31,657 bases of DNA from SIG480 sp045595365. Its GTDB lineage: Bacteria > Bacillota > Clostridia > Oscillospirales > JAAYXM01. The DNA lies in the NCBI GenBank assembly GCA_045595365.1, contig JAZOAI010000012.1, forward strand, positions 1 through 31,657, written 5' to 3'. The notes below the pieces were generated by a model. The model was not told where the DNA came from, searched no databases, and saw only the letters and a list, made by a program, of their open reading frames with translations. This document shows positions 15,373 to 23,553 of the stretch, piece after piece (within the stretch, counting starts at the first letter, position 1; each line of letters opens with the position of its first letter). Made by a program: the position numbers and the translations under genes.

Positions 15373-15543
15373 TTACTCAGCGCTGATTGCCTCAACCGGG
15401 CAAGCTGCAGCACAAGCACCGCAGTCTGCACAAGCGTCCTTGTCGATAACGTATTTTGTATCGCCTTCGGAAATGCAACCTACGGGACATTCAGCAACGC
15501 AAGAACCGCACTGGATGCACTCATCACTAATTACATGTGCCAT
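15373..15543 (-). CDS. 2[4Fe-4S] ferredoxin
   Basis: This 56-aa protein is read from ATG 15541-15543 to TAA 15373-15375. It has two complete CxxCxxCxxxCP motifs, CIQCGSCVAECP and CADCGACAAACP, each binding a [4Fe-4S] cluster. This is a clostridial-type low-potential electron carrier used by oxidoreductases such as PFOR and hydrogenase. It has a strong ribosome site, GGAGGTG, 8 bases upstream. It is divergent from clpC and convergent with the AraC gene, so it is monocistronic. Length, motif spacing and the acidic composition are all normal for the family. Confidence 0.97.
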   Translation of the reverse strand: MAHVISDECIQCGSCVAECPVGCISEGDTKYVIDKDACADCGACAAACPVEAISAE

Positions 15544-15729
15544 TCTGAAAACACCTCCAAGTTTTTTGATATTTATATTGTAACAACGAATAAAGAAAAA
15601 ATCAATGGGGAAAACTAAAAATTTTTATATTTTCAAAAAAATTTCAAATTCATATAAATTTTGTTGCAATATTAAAACATTGAAAAAATGGGAATAATGT
15701 TTTGGGAAAACAAAATTTCGGAGGCGAAA

Positions 15730-18165
15730 ATGTTTTTTGAAAACAGATTTACATTGCGTGCAGAGGGCGTGCTCAAATATGCTCATGAATGTGCCGCGGG
15801 GCTTGGGCACGGATATGTAGGCAGTGAGCATATTCTTATGGCGCTTGCACATAACGGAGAAGATAGAAGCGCCAAAGCACTTGAGAGAGTAGGAGTAACT
15901 CAAAGTGAAATTCTCAGAGTAGTATGTTCAAGAATAGGGAAGGGAGCGCGGTCTTATGCAACTCCGCAGGGGCTCACGCCCTGCGCGAGAAGGATTGTAA
16001 AAGAGGCCCGGAGCATAGCCGTAGACCTCGGAAAAAGCTTTATCGGAGAGGAACATCTCCTTCTCGGGATTCTTAAAGAGCGGGAAAGCTCGGCAGTGAA
16101 GGTCTTGAAAAATCTTAATGCGGATGAAAAAAAGCTGCGCGAGGCTCTTCTGTCTATTGGAGGAGAGCGCGATGAGGATGTTCGCAGGGGAGAAGGTGCG
16201 AGGGCGACAAAAGAGCGGGGGGAACTGCGAGTTCTCAGAAGTTTCGGGCGGGATATGTGCGCGCTTTCCCGTGAAGGCCGCTTTGACCCCGTTATAGGCA
16301 GAGAAAAAGAGCTTGAAAAAATGATTCAGATTCTCTCGCGGCGAACAAAAAACAACCCCATACTTCTCGGTGATGCAGGTGTCGGAAAAACTGCTCTTGC
16401 AGAGGGGCTTGCACAGAGGATTGTGGCCGGTGCGGTTCCGAAATTGCTTCTTGATAAAAAAATATATTCAGTTGATATTTCCTCGGTTGTCGCAGGGACA
16501 AAATATCGGGGAGAGTTTGAAGAAAGAATAAAAACGATGTTTGCAGAGGTTATTCGAGCAGGAGATATAATTCTCTTTATTGATGAAATTCACACAATCG
16601 TGGGTGCCGGAGCGGCAGAGGGCGCGATTGATGCTGCAAACATCTTAAAACCCGCTCTTTCCCGCCGCGAGGTCCAGATAATCGGGGCGACTACGTTTGA
16701 GGAATATCGCAGATATATAGAAAAAGATGCCGCGCTGCAGCGCAGATTCCAGACGGTTTCAGTCTCTGAACCTGATGAAAAGGACTGCTTCCGGATAATT
16801 AAAGGACTTGCCCCGAAATACAGCGGGCATCATGGGTGCGGCATAAGCGATGAGGCAATAGAGAGTGCAGTTTCTTTGTCGAAAAGGTATATAACAGACA
16901 GATTCCTTCCGGATAAGGCGATAGACCTGATTGATGAAGCGCTGAGCAAAAAGAGAATAGAAGCCGAAGCGCCCCCGCCGGATATGCAGAAGCTCGAGGA
17001 AAAACTCGCGAAAATAATTTCAGAGAAGAAAAAATGCATAAGAGATGAAGATTTTGAGCAGGCAGCATATTTTAAGGAGCAAGAAGCCCGGCTTTGCCAC
17101 GAACTGGCTGAGGTAAAAGAAAAATGGCAGAGGGTCATAGAGGGAAAAAACGAGATTTGCGGAAATGATATAGCACTTGCAATAAGTGAGCAAACCGGAA
17201 TCCCCGCATCAAGAATAACTGAGAATGAGAGTGCGCGGCTTCTGAGGCTTGAAGATGAGCTGTCAAAAAAAATTATAGGGCAAAAGGCGGCCATAAACGC
17301 AGTGGCACAGGCCGTGCGGCGGGCAAGATGCGGGATTTCGGATGAGACTCGCCCCATAGGCTCATTTCTGTTTGCAGGCCCGACCGGGGTGGGAAAGACA
17401 AAGCTCTGCCTTTCGCTCGCAGAATGTATGTTTGACGGGGAAGAAAAGGTCATACGCCTCGATATGTCCGAATATATGGAGAAACACGCCGTCTCAAAGC
17501 TTATAGGCGCCCCGCCGGGTTATGTAGGGTATGACGACGAAAAAAGCCTTGTGGACAAAGTGAGAAAGAAGCCGTATTCAGTTATTCTGTTTGACGAAAT
17601 TGAAAAAGCGCATCCCGATGTATTTAATATTCTGTTGCAGATACTTGAAGACGGCACACTTTCGGATTCTCACGGCAGAAGCGCCGACTTTAAAAATACG
17701 ATCATCGTTATGACCTCAAACATAGGCGCGGATAAGATGAATGCTGCGCCTATGGGGTTTCTTGAGCTTTCTGAAAAAGACGGGCTTTGCCGTATGAAAA
17801 AGGCGGTTGAAAGTGAACTTAAGAAGGCTATGAAGCCGGAACTTATAGGAAGAATTGATGAAATAATTGTTTTTTCAAAGCTCTCTGAAGTTGAGCTTCG
17901 GGAGATACTTGATGCGATGATAGAAAAGCTCCTTGCACGCGTAAGGAAAAAAGGGATAACGCTCAGCGTTGAGGAAAGCGCAAGAGAGCATCTCGCGGGG
18001 AAATGCGAAGCCGGAGAGTATGGTGCGCGCAACCTGCGAAGAATCATTTCCAAGGAGCTTGAGGATGAGCTTGCCCTTGTATGTCTCAAAGCAAAACGCG
18101 GAAGCGTATTAAGGGCGTTTTGCGAAGGCGAAAAAATAAAAATTGAAGAAGTGAAAAACTCGTAA
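15730..18165 (+). CDS. clpC: ATP-dependent Clp protease ATP-binding subunit ClpC
   Basis: A Hsp100 unfoldase that feeds damaged or tagged proteins to ClpP. The 811 aa equal the usual ClpC length. Domains: Clp_N double repeat (1-140); AAA-1 with Walker A GDAGVGKT (214-221) and FIDEIHT; an M-domain with a UVR-like stretch (about 418-470, EKLAKIISEKKKCIRDEDFEQAA); AAA-2 with Walker A GPTGVGKT (550-557), ILFDEIEKAH and a ClpP-docking-like MGF tripeptide; and a C-terminal D2-small domain. The start ATG 15730 has GGAGG 5 bases upstream; in-frame ATG 15688 has none. The ctsR, mcsA and mcsB partners normally found upstream are missing, and no CtsR heptad repeat is visible in the leader. Confidence 0.97.
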   Translation: MFFENRFTLRAEGVLKYAHECAAGLGHGYVGSEHILMALAHNGEDRSAKALERVGVTQSEILRVVCSRIGKGARSYATPQGLTPCARRIVKEARSIAVDLGKSFIGEEHLLLGILKERESSAVKVLKNLNADEKKLREALLSIGGERDEDVRRGEGARATKERGELRVLRSFGRDMCALSREGRFDPVIGREKELEKMIQILSRRTKNNPILLGDAGVGKTALAEGLAQRIVAGAVPKLLLDKKIYSVDISSVVAGTKYRGEFEERIKTMFAEVIRAGDIILFIDEIHTIVGAGAAEGAIDAANILKPALSRREVQIIGATTFEEYRRYIEKDAALQRRFQTVSVSEPDEKDCFRIIKGLAPKYSGHHGCGISDEAIESAVSLSKRYITDRFLPDKAIDLIDEALSKKRIEAEAPPPDMQKLEEKLAKIISEKKKCIRDEDFEQAAYFKEQEARLCHELAEVKEKWQRVIEGKNEICGNDIALAISEQTGIPASRITENESARLLRLEDELSKKIIGQKAAINAVAQAVRRARCGISDETRPIGSFLFAGPTGVGKTKLCLSLAECMFDGEEKVIRLDMSEYMEKHAVSKLIGAPPGYVGYDDEKSLVDKVRKKPYSVILFDEIEKAHPDVFNILLQILEDGTLSDSHGRSADFKNTIIVMTSNIGADKMNAAPMGFLELSEKDGLCRMKKAVESELKKAMKPELIGRIDEIIVFSKLSEVELREILDAMIEKLLARVRKKGITLSVEESAREHLAGKCEAGEYGARNLRRIISKELEDELALVCLKAKRGSVLRAFCEGEKIKIEEVKNS

Positions 18166-18184
18166 TCTTTTTAATAGATAATAG

Positions 18185-18213
18185 TTGAAATCTTTTTGAT
18201 TTTATTGTATAAT
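18185..18213 (+). promoter_or_regulatory. Promoter upstream of the tRNA-Ser fragments (likely original tRNA-Ser promoter)
   Basis: TTGAAA (18185-18190), 17 bp, TATAAT (18208-18213). The first tRNA-Ser 5' fragment begins 35 bp downstream. It may now drive the intact tRNA-Ser at 18630 through a roughly 400-nt leader. Confidence 0.65.
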
Positions 18214-18246
18214 AATGTCTGCGCGAAGTAGCGCAGACATTATTAT
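18209..18246. terminator. Long hairpin after clpC, overlapping the tRNA promoter -10
   Basis: AATGTCTGCGC (18214-18224) pairs with GCGCAGACATT (18231-18241), and A/T pairing extends the stem to about 16 bp, followed by ATTATT. A plausible clpC terminator. Its left arm overlaps the TATAAT. Confidence 0.6.
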
Positions 18247-18248
18247 TC

Positions 18249-18402
18249 GGAGAGGTATCGAAGTGGGGACGTCGCCGAGCGCACCCGGTGGGTGAAGAAG
18301 CGAGGCGTAAGGAGTGGCAGCGGTCGAAATTTTGTGAAGCGAGCAGCGAACAAAAATTTCGGGCAACGCAACAGGACATAACGGGGCGCCCCGTTCGAAA
18401 GA
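18249..18402 (+). pseudogene. tRNA-Ser 5' fragment interrupted by a 107-bp structured insert
   Basis: GGAGAGGTATCGAAGTGG at 18249-18266 is identical to the start of the split tRNA-Ser at 18447. About 107 bp of unrelated GC-rich sequence follow. GGACATAACGGGGC (18374-18387) then resumes the D-arm sequence (GGTCATAACGGGGC in the other copy), and the fragment ends in GCCCCGTTCGAAAGAGC. The insert contains a CGAAATTTTGT / ACAAAAATTTCG inverted repeat. No 3' half follows, so it cannot make a tRNA. Confidence 0.7.
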
Positions 18403-18446
18403 GCAATAAATAGTTAGTTTTATCCTGGATGGATTTAAACACATAC

Positions 18447-18486
18447 GGAGAGGTATCGAAGTGGTCATAACGGGGCTGACTCGAAA
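18447..18486 (+). pseudogene. 5' half of a split tRNA-Ser(CGA) (left attachment junction)
   Basis: Starts with acceptor strand GGAGAGG, has the D arm, and runs to the anticodon loop GGGGCTGACTCGAAA, then departs into unrelated sequence. It pairs with the 3' half at 23712-23768: acceptor GGAGAGG with CCTCTCC, and anticodon stem CTGA with TCAG. The two halves overlap in ACTCGAAA (18479-18486). Joined, they give an 89-nt tRNA-Ser with anticodon CGA. Confidence 0.85.
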
Positions 18487-18570
18487 AACCTTGAGTTTTT
18501 CGGAACCTCACACCCCCTAACCCCTTGATATTACTGACTTTTTGAAAAAATTAATATTGCTAATTTTGAA

Positions 18571-18593
18571 GTTCCCAAAAGGAGTTCCCAAAG
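18571..18593 (+). repeat. Island-end direct repeat, left copy
   Basis: Two GTTCCCAAA words spaced by GGA, matching 23554-23575 where the spacing is two bases shorter. Both copies lie within about 160 bp of the island ends and may be remnants of the 3' end of a lost integrase gene or of an arm-type binding site. Confidence 0.55.
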
Positions 18594-18629
18594 ATTTTCA
18601 CACCTTTTGCAGAGCTAAAAAATATATTG

Positions 18630-18720
18630 GGAGAAGTATCGAAGTGGTTATAACGGCCTCGACTCGAAATCGAGTGTACCAGAAATGGTACCGTGGGTTC
18701 GAATCCCACCTTCTCCGCCA
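18630..18720 (+). tRNA. tRNA-Ser (anticodon CGA), complete
   Basis: Acceptor GGAGAAG pairs with CTTCTCC. The anticodon stem CTCGA/TCGAG encloses CTCGAAA, giving anticodon CGA at 18665-18667, which reads UCG. The long variable arm is GTACC-AGAAAT-GGTAC. The T arm is GTGGG-TTCGAAT-CCCAC, and CCA is encoded. The 91 nt are normal for class II tRNA-Ser. It lies inside the island and differs in acceptor, anticodon stem and variable arm from the split host copy, so it probably replaces the tRNA that integration destroyed. Confidence 0.96.
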
Positions 18721-18722
18721 TG

Positions 18723-18756
18723 GCAAGGTTTTGCATAGTCAAAACCTTGCTTTTTT
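18723..18756 (+). terminator. Terminator of tRNA-Ser
   Basis: GCAAGGTTTTG (18723-18733), CAAAACCTTGC (18740-18750), then T6. Confidence 0.92.
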
Positions 18757-18817
18757 ATTTCACCTACTGTTTATTTTAGGATAACATCTTTTCAATTAAT
18801 ATGCAAAAATATATGAC

Positions 18818-18846
18818 AAAGCAGCAGACCGTCGGTCTGCTGCTTT
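18818..18846. terminator. Terminator at the end of the defence operon
   Basis: AAAGCAGCAGACC (18818-18830) and GGTCTGCTGCTTT (18834-18846), a 13-bp perfect stem just past the hsdS stop on the minus strand. Confidence 0.8.
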
Positions 18847-18859
18847 TGTATTTTATGTA

Positions 18860-19978
18860 TTAATCACAGTTGCCAACAACATCTTTAGTTTTCTGAATTT
18901 TTGTGTCTGAATATAAAACAACATCCTTAATAACCATTTTTTGAATTGCTGATATTAGCAAAGACATATCGTTGTAATTTGGTTTTCCATTAATAACAGG
19001 TAACAAGATATCCAATTCATCGGCATCTTTCGCATAAAAGTTACGTGAATAACTGAACTTTCCTGAATGAGCCGATTTATGTATAGCTGTAGTTGTGAAA
19101 ACAGATGCAAATTTCGGTAATTTTTCGGTATGTACTACCGCCACATGATCATCTGCACCATACTGATAGTTGCGATATTTTGCAGAACCAAACATATCAA
19201 TAGTGGTTGTATTGGATTCAAAAACTTCAACGTTGTTGCCAATGTATGCGGATATCCCTTCATCTGACTCTCCAGCTGTCACGAAAGGTAATGTTCCGTC
19301 AATTCTGTCGGCACTTTTCAACCTTTTTCCGCGTGTGGATTTCCCAAAGAGTTTTTCGAGATTAAACCGCTTCCATTCCCACGATTCAAACTCAACCAAT
19401 ACTTTTTGTTCTTCATCAGTCAAGATATAGTTATTCAACCCTGTTGCTTTAAGATAAGCCTCCAGTTCGGCTATATGCCAAGCCTCCAATTTGGCTATAA
19501 AGCTTTCCATGAATTCAAAGTCGATTTTATTGTTTTTTATGGGTAATTCTATAGCATGTTTTTTTATATCCTCTAATTTATATCCACCTTGTTGTCCGTT
19601 GTACATAGAAACAAATTTCTGGACATTAGCAACCAAGAAATATGCCACGCTTTCATTCCAAGTTGTAAAAATAGATTTCGGAGTCAGTTTGTTTATGTTT
19701 TGCGAACAGTAATATGGTTCCTTTTGCAATTTTACATATTTATAGTTTCCAATTACTGTTGCAGTAATAGTAAACGGATTATTGGGTTCAAAGTCTCTTT
19801 TTTCAATTTTTCCTTGAATCCCATTGTTTTCAAATGTTCTACCTACAAAGTTAATCCCTTTATCTACAAATTCTATTGCATTACTATCTAACGATTTTGT
19901 CCCCTCAATAAAGAACAAATCATCAAGCTTATATTCGCCCCACTCAACATTTTTTAGATTCTCGTCAAGTGAGGCACC
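18860..19978 (-). CDS. hsdS: Restriction-modification specificity subunit (HsdS / BcgI-B-like), no start codon
   Basis: About 372 aa with two target-recognition domains and helical spacers. The first TRD begins SLDENLKNVEWGEYKLDDLF, and the first spacer is FMESFIAKLEAWHIAELEAYL. The second TRD begins ESWEWKRFNLEKLFGKSTRGKRL. Each half would read one part of a bipartite DNA site. Homology-like sequence runs back to about 19978, but between the upstream in-frame TGA (19994-19996) and the TTG at 19916-19918 there is no ATG, GTG or TTG. The frame is reached from the RM gene by a -1 shift at GGGAAAA immediately before that gene's TAG. Either a programmed frameshift yields an RM-S fusion, or a 1-nt insertion has cut hsdS from its ATG at 19995-19997. 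Confidence 0.85.
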   Translation of the reverse strand, partial: GASLDENLKNVEWGEYKLDDLFFIEGTKSLDSNAIEFVDKGINFVGRTFENNGIQGKIEKRDFEPNNPFTITATVIGNYKYVKLQKEPYYCSQNINKLTPKSIFTTWNESVAYFLVANVQKFVSMYNGQQGGYKLEDIKKHAIELPIKNNKIDFEFMESFIAKLEAWHIAELEAYLKATGLNNYILTDEEQKVLVEFESWEWKRFNLEKLFGKSTRGKRLKSADRIDGTLPFVTAGESDEGISAYIGNNVEVFESNTTTIDMFGSAKYRNYQYGADDHVAVVHTEKLPKFASVFTTTAIHKSAHSGKFSYSRNFYAKDADELDILLPVINGKPNYNDMSLLISAIQKMVIKDVVLYSDTKIQKTKDVVGNCD

Positions 19979-22026
19979 TATTTTCCCAGGCGGTCATCCT
20001 CCAATGTTTGATTTTTCAAAAGCATAGAAACTTCCCAAGCCAAATAACCACCAACGGTCTTTTTAAAATCATTCAAAGTAGGTTTCGTATCGACAGGAGC
20101 CGATTGGTTCCAGTCGTTTCCGTTTTTAGGATCAATATGCCCCTCATAATATTCTTTTTCGGTAAAAATATTAAGTTTTGATTTTCCAAAACGAACCAAA
20201 TCAACGACTTCTTGATAGCGTTCTTTTGCCCTGTCCGTATCAAAAAGATTCACACTCGCTTTTTTACGGTTGGTTCTTGTATATCCATCATTTGAGAAAT
20301 CAATAAATTTAACGACATCATCCTTTTGATGTTGTTCATTTACCTTGAAAACGTACACGTTTGTTTGTACGCTTGATTTACCTATGAAAATATCTGACGG
20401 CATTTTTATGCTCGCTAATAATGTATGCTTTTTCAATATTCTTCTATTGAACTCGGTCGCTTTGCCAGAACCGGCGGAATTTTGAATGATTATGGCTGCA
20501 TAGCCCTTATTCATCATCGAAAGAGCCTTTTCAACAAAATTCATTCCATTTCCGGGAGCAGAATAAGGCGGATTCAAAATAAAGGCATCTGCCGGGAATT
20601 TTTCATCCTTTTTACCAAAGCCGTAATTACCATTAAATTCCGTTAGCGAGTCTTTGTTAAGAATATTCGAGCTACCGTCTCCCATCAAAATCATATTAAG
20701 AACAGCTAACATATAAACCCCGGGTAATTTTTCGATACCAAGCAGTTGTTCTGCCTTAATAGCCGCTTGTTTTTTTGCAAGTTCTTCGGGTGAAGTTATG
20801 TTATTTTTAGCATCAACGAGCATTTCATTCATTGCTGCAACAAGAAGACCTGCGGAACCGGTGGCAAAATCCCAAACATACGAATTTCTATTAACACGAG
20901 ATAATTTTACTAAAAGCGTAGCAACATACGAAGGTGTAAGCACAACGTCGTTGAGCTTATCCTGTGTAAACCCAAGCCATCCATACATTTCGTTGAACAA
21001 TTTGCCTGTGAAATCGGTAGTTAAGCCAATTTTGTAGTAAATTCCTAAATCATCAACAATTTTTGTAAATACACGCTTCAACTGGCTTTCACCGTTTTTG
21101 ACCTTATTTATATTTTCGGTCATTAGCGTATTCTGCAAAGTTCTGACTATAAGATCCCTCTTATCTGTCGGCAATTTCTTTTCCGAGAGAAAAGCTTTTA
21201 TTTTTCTTATCATTATTTCGCCATCGGTGTTGCCTTCCTCTGTGGATGAGGTCAAGTCCGATTTTTCCAAGGGCTTTACTTTTCCCGGAATTCCAAGTGT
21301 CGCAATAATAGATGCCGCAACAAGATAAACGCGATCGTTTTCCCCAAGCCCCTTTTCGTTTTGATAAATATCATTATTTAGCTTTACAAGGCTTGCGTTT
21401 ATTTCCTTTTCTCTGCGCTCTTTTAATCTGTCAATTTCTTCTTGGGTTAGGTGTAGCTGTGTAACTTTCTCAATAAATGAATCAAAATGTTCTTTTTTCA
21501 AGAACGACAAATCGGTATATTCATCAACTTTCTGGCCAATACCAAAATTGGTCTTTGAAACGTAATATACGCCGATACTATGAGTAAGCTTGCCGTTTTC
21601 ATCTTTGTATCCAGTAATTCCTATAGCGATAATTTGGGTGTAGCTTGTATGATGGAGAATTGCATTCGCATAATGTACTGCTCCATTAACGGCATAAGAA
21701 TTTATGTTTTTGTAATTAGGTTCATTTTTCGCAGTTTTATTTTCCACTTGCCCGTTGGAATCGAGCTTGACCAATTTATCTTTATATCCTTTGTATTCAA
21801 TCAAAATCGGATAATAGTCTAAATTTTTATCTTGTAATAACAACTTAGCATCAGGACGGTTTCCGCCTGTCCCACCATTTTTAGAAAAATAATCGTTAAG
21901 AGCTTTATCGATTTCTGTATTTAAAGATTCCTGCTCTAATTTGTAATCTAATTTATATGACTTAAGCCAACCGTTTGCTAAATCTGCAATATTAGGTTCA
22001 ACTGACTGTACTGTATTTTTAGCCAT
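19978..22026 (-). CDS. Fused restriction endonuclease-methyltransferase (BcgI-A-like, type IIB/IIG)
   Basis: A 682-aa protein that combines cleavage and N6-adenine methylation. The N-terminal domain has a PD-ExK nuclease pattern: Pro58-Asp59 in NRPDAKL and Glu77-x-Lys79 in LIEYKG. A linker is followed by an N6-MTase with VLTPSYVATLL, motif I VWDFATGSAG (384-393) and motif IV NPPY (485-488). This layout matches BcgI subunit A, which works with a separate S subunit, and explains why no hsdR is present. ATG 22026 is chosen because GGAGG precedes it by 9 bases. It overlaps the abiH stop by 8 bp (translational coupling). The gene ends CTG GGA AAA TAG, an in-phase -1 slippery heptamer leading into hsdS. 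Confidence 0.9.
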   Translation of the reverse strand: MAKNTVQSVEPNIADLANGWLKSYKLDYKLEQESLNTEIDKALNDYFSKNGGTGGNRPDAKLLLQDKNLDYYPILIEYKGYKDKLVKLDSNGQVENKTAKNEPNYKNINSYAVNGAVHYANAILHHTSYTQIIAIGITGYKDENGKLTHSIGVYYVSKTNFGIGQKVDEYTDLSFLKKEHFDSFIEKVTQLHLTQEEIDRLKERREKEINASLVKLNNDIYQNEKGLGENDRVYLVAASIIATLGIPGKVKPLEKSDLTSSTEEGNTDGEIMIRKIKAFLSEKKLPTDKRDLIVRTLQNTLMTENINKVKNGESQLKRVFTKIVDDLGIYYKIGLTTDFTGKLFNEMYGWLGFTQDKLNDVVLTPSYVATLLVKLSRVNRNSYVWDFATGSAGLLVAAMNEMLVDAKNNITSPEELAKKQAAIKAEQLLGIEKLPGVYMLAVLNMILMGDGSSNILNKDSLTEFNGNYGFGKKDEKFPADAFILNPPYSAPGNGMNFVEKALSMMNKGYAAIIIQNSAGSGKATEFNRRILKKHTLLASIKMPSDIFIGKSSVQTNVYVFKVNEQHQKDDVVKFIDFSNDGYTRTNRKKASVNLFDTDRAKERYQEVVDLVRFGKSKLNIFTEKEYYEGHIDPKNGNDWNQSAPVDTKPTLNDFKKTVGGYLAWEVSMLLKNQTLEDDRLGK

Positions 22027-23039
22027 TTTCTTTATCCTCCAATATAATATTTTCGAAGTTAAAAATTTTCGAATTAGGCACAATAATAATTTTGTCTTGT
22101 ACTAATTTCATTGTTTCAGAAACTTTGCAATGGCTACGCTCGAGCATCATTTCTCTATTTGAATCTCTAAAACGAATTTTTTCTTGTCCTGATAATTGTA
22201 CATTAGTGTTTTTATTAACAAATAATACTAGTCTGTTATCATTACTTTTCTTTAACCACTCAATTATATAACTCCACCACATACCATCTGTATCGCCAAT
22301 AGATAGGCCAAAAAGACATATAAATTTACTCTTATTGATAATATCTTTTGCTTTTTCGATTTTCTTCTCTCCTAAAGCTGTATTCACAACAGATTTTATT
22401 ATGTAATTCGTTAATCTAGGATTAGTTTTTAACTTATCATTTAGAATTTGTTCTGCATTGTCCAACCCCAAGATAAGATCTTCCGTTAACTTACCATGAA
22501 TATGATGTGGTAGAACAATAGTGTCATTATGTCCCACCCCACCTGCGCTGTGATTGCCAAACGGTTTACAATGTTTTTGTGCTGCAGCGACAATTTTATC
22601 AAGGACACTTGTGTAATTAAAAGTTATAAAACTATAATTAATTTGTTCCCTTGTTGCTCCAACAACCTGATGATAATGGTCTTTGTCAAGAGTATTAAAA
22701 TCAGAAAAAATTAAGAATCTTTTTCTTGAATTCTTCCGCAATAGCTTTTTCATCTTTGAAACTGATTCGTTGATCTTGAAGTGTTAAATACTCTGACAAC
22801 ATTCTCTCCAATGTGCTTTTGCTATCAAGGAATTCATCTATTTGACTCTCATCAATGTTTTTTAAAAATTCACCTAAACCAACTTCTAAATCAGACCACA
22901 TTTCATAGTCGTCTTTTATAGATTTTGAAAGCAAATCTTTAGGATCATTTTTAATATAATACTTGTAAAAATCAGTATATCGTGTATCCAACTTTAAATT
23001 TAAATCAAACCCATTTCCAATTAAAAAAGTAATGTTCAT
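22019..23039 (-). pseudogene. abiH: AbiH-family abortive-infection protein, interrupted by a frameshift
   Basis: Two overlapping frames together make one AbiH-like protein of about 339 aa. The first (ATG 23039, ends 22701) begins MNITFLIGNGFDLNLKLDTRYTDFYKYY, the family's N-terminal nucleotide-binding-like signature. The second (open around 22753 to 22019) has the family blocks FITFNYTSVLDKI, HHIHGKL and ICLFGLSIGDTDGMWW. The frames meet at a run of six T (22705-22710 as A6 on the plus strand). Removing one T gives ILNF-SDFNTLDKDHYH without a break. It could be a true inactivating mutation, a phase-variable tract, transcriptional slippage or a sequencing error. AbiH proteins in lactococci block phage growth; the mechanism is not settled. 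Its end overlaps the RM start. Confidence 0.85.
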
Positions 23040-23122
23040 AATTTTCCCTTTCGTTTGCGACACCTTTTGTTATTTGGACGTCAATAAAAACTTATAATCC
23101 ACCGGATAAGTATAATCAATGA

Positions 23123-23335
23123 CTAACAATCAACATCCGGAATAAATTCCATAATGTCATCCACACCACAATTTAGTGCAGCACAAATTTTACCAAGAGT
23201 TTCAACAGTAACATTTTCTCCCTTAGTCATTTTTGTGATGGTATAATTGCTTACATCAGCTACTCGACAAAGGTCTTTCTTCTTCATATCGTGGTCGATT
23301 AGAAGCTTCCATAATTTCTTATAACTTACAGCCAT
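23123..23335 (-). CDS. XRE-family helix-turn-helix regulator (C-protein-like)
   Basis: This 70-aa Cro/CI-type DNA-binding protein has MKKKDLCRVADVSNYTITKMTKGENVTVETLGKICAALNCGVDDIMEFIPD, with the HTH at about 18-45, and no effector domain. It is the first gene of the island operon, 83 bp upstream of abiH. It probably acts like the controller proteins of restriction systems, timing expression so that methylation precedes cleavage. Its start ATG has GGGGTG 4 bases upstream. A promoter lies at 23374-23402. Confidence 0.93.
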   Translation of the reverse strand: MAVSYKKLWKLLIDHDMKKKDLCRVADVSNYTITKMTKGENVTVETLGKICAALNCGVDDIMEFIPDVDC

Positions 23336-23373
23336 AGTACACCCCTAATATTGAAATATAATTTTTCCTTAAC

Positions 23374-23402
23374 ATTATATCACGTCATTCTACAAACTTC
23401 AA
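23374..23402 (-). promoter_or_regulatory. Sigma-A promoter of the defence operon
   Basis: On the minus strand TTGAAG (23397-23402), 17 bp, TATAAT (23374-23379), 39 bp before the regulator's start codon. AT-rich near-palindromic DNA between could hold the regulator's operator. Confidence 0.75.
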
Positions 23403-23482
23403 GGCTAAATAAAGATTTCGCTTTATTTTTTACCAAATAGTCATTAAAAAACATTGTTAAAGATATTTCAATAAAATAGAAA

Positions 23483-23516
23483 AGGAGCATAAAGACAATA
23501 TTACCTTTATGCTCCT
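23483..23516 (-). terminator. Terminator hairpin upstream of the defence operon, oriented minus
   Basis: AGGAGCATAAAG (23483-23494) and CTTTATGCTCCT (23505-23516). The T-rich tract follows on the minus strand (TTTTCTATTTTA). It is placed as if to end a minus-strand gene formerly located between here and the right tRNA junction; no such gene is left. Confidence 0.7.
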
Positions 23517-23553
23517 CTCTTGCAAGAAAAATAGTATCTATTTTTTATGTCGA

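Noticed and set aside
18086..18784. Several 80-140 codon frames over the tRNA-Ser region
   Set aside because: They are translations of tRNA fragments and hairpins on either strand, without initiation signals.
18860..22026. Classical type I system lacking hsdR
   Set aside because: The methylase carries its own N-terminal PD-ExK pattern (Pro58-Asp59, Glu77-x-Lys79), so a separate HsdR is not required; a BcgI-like layout fits better.
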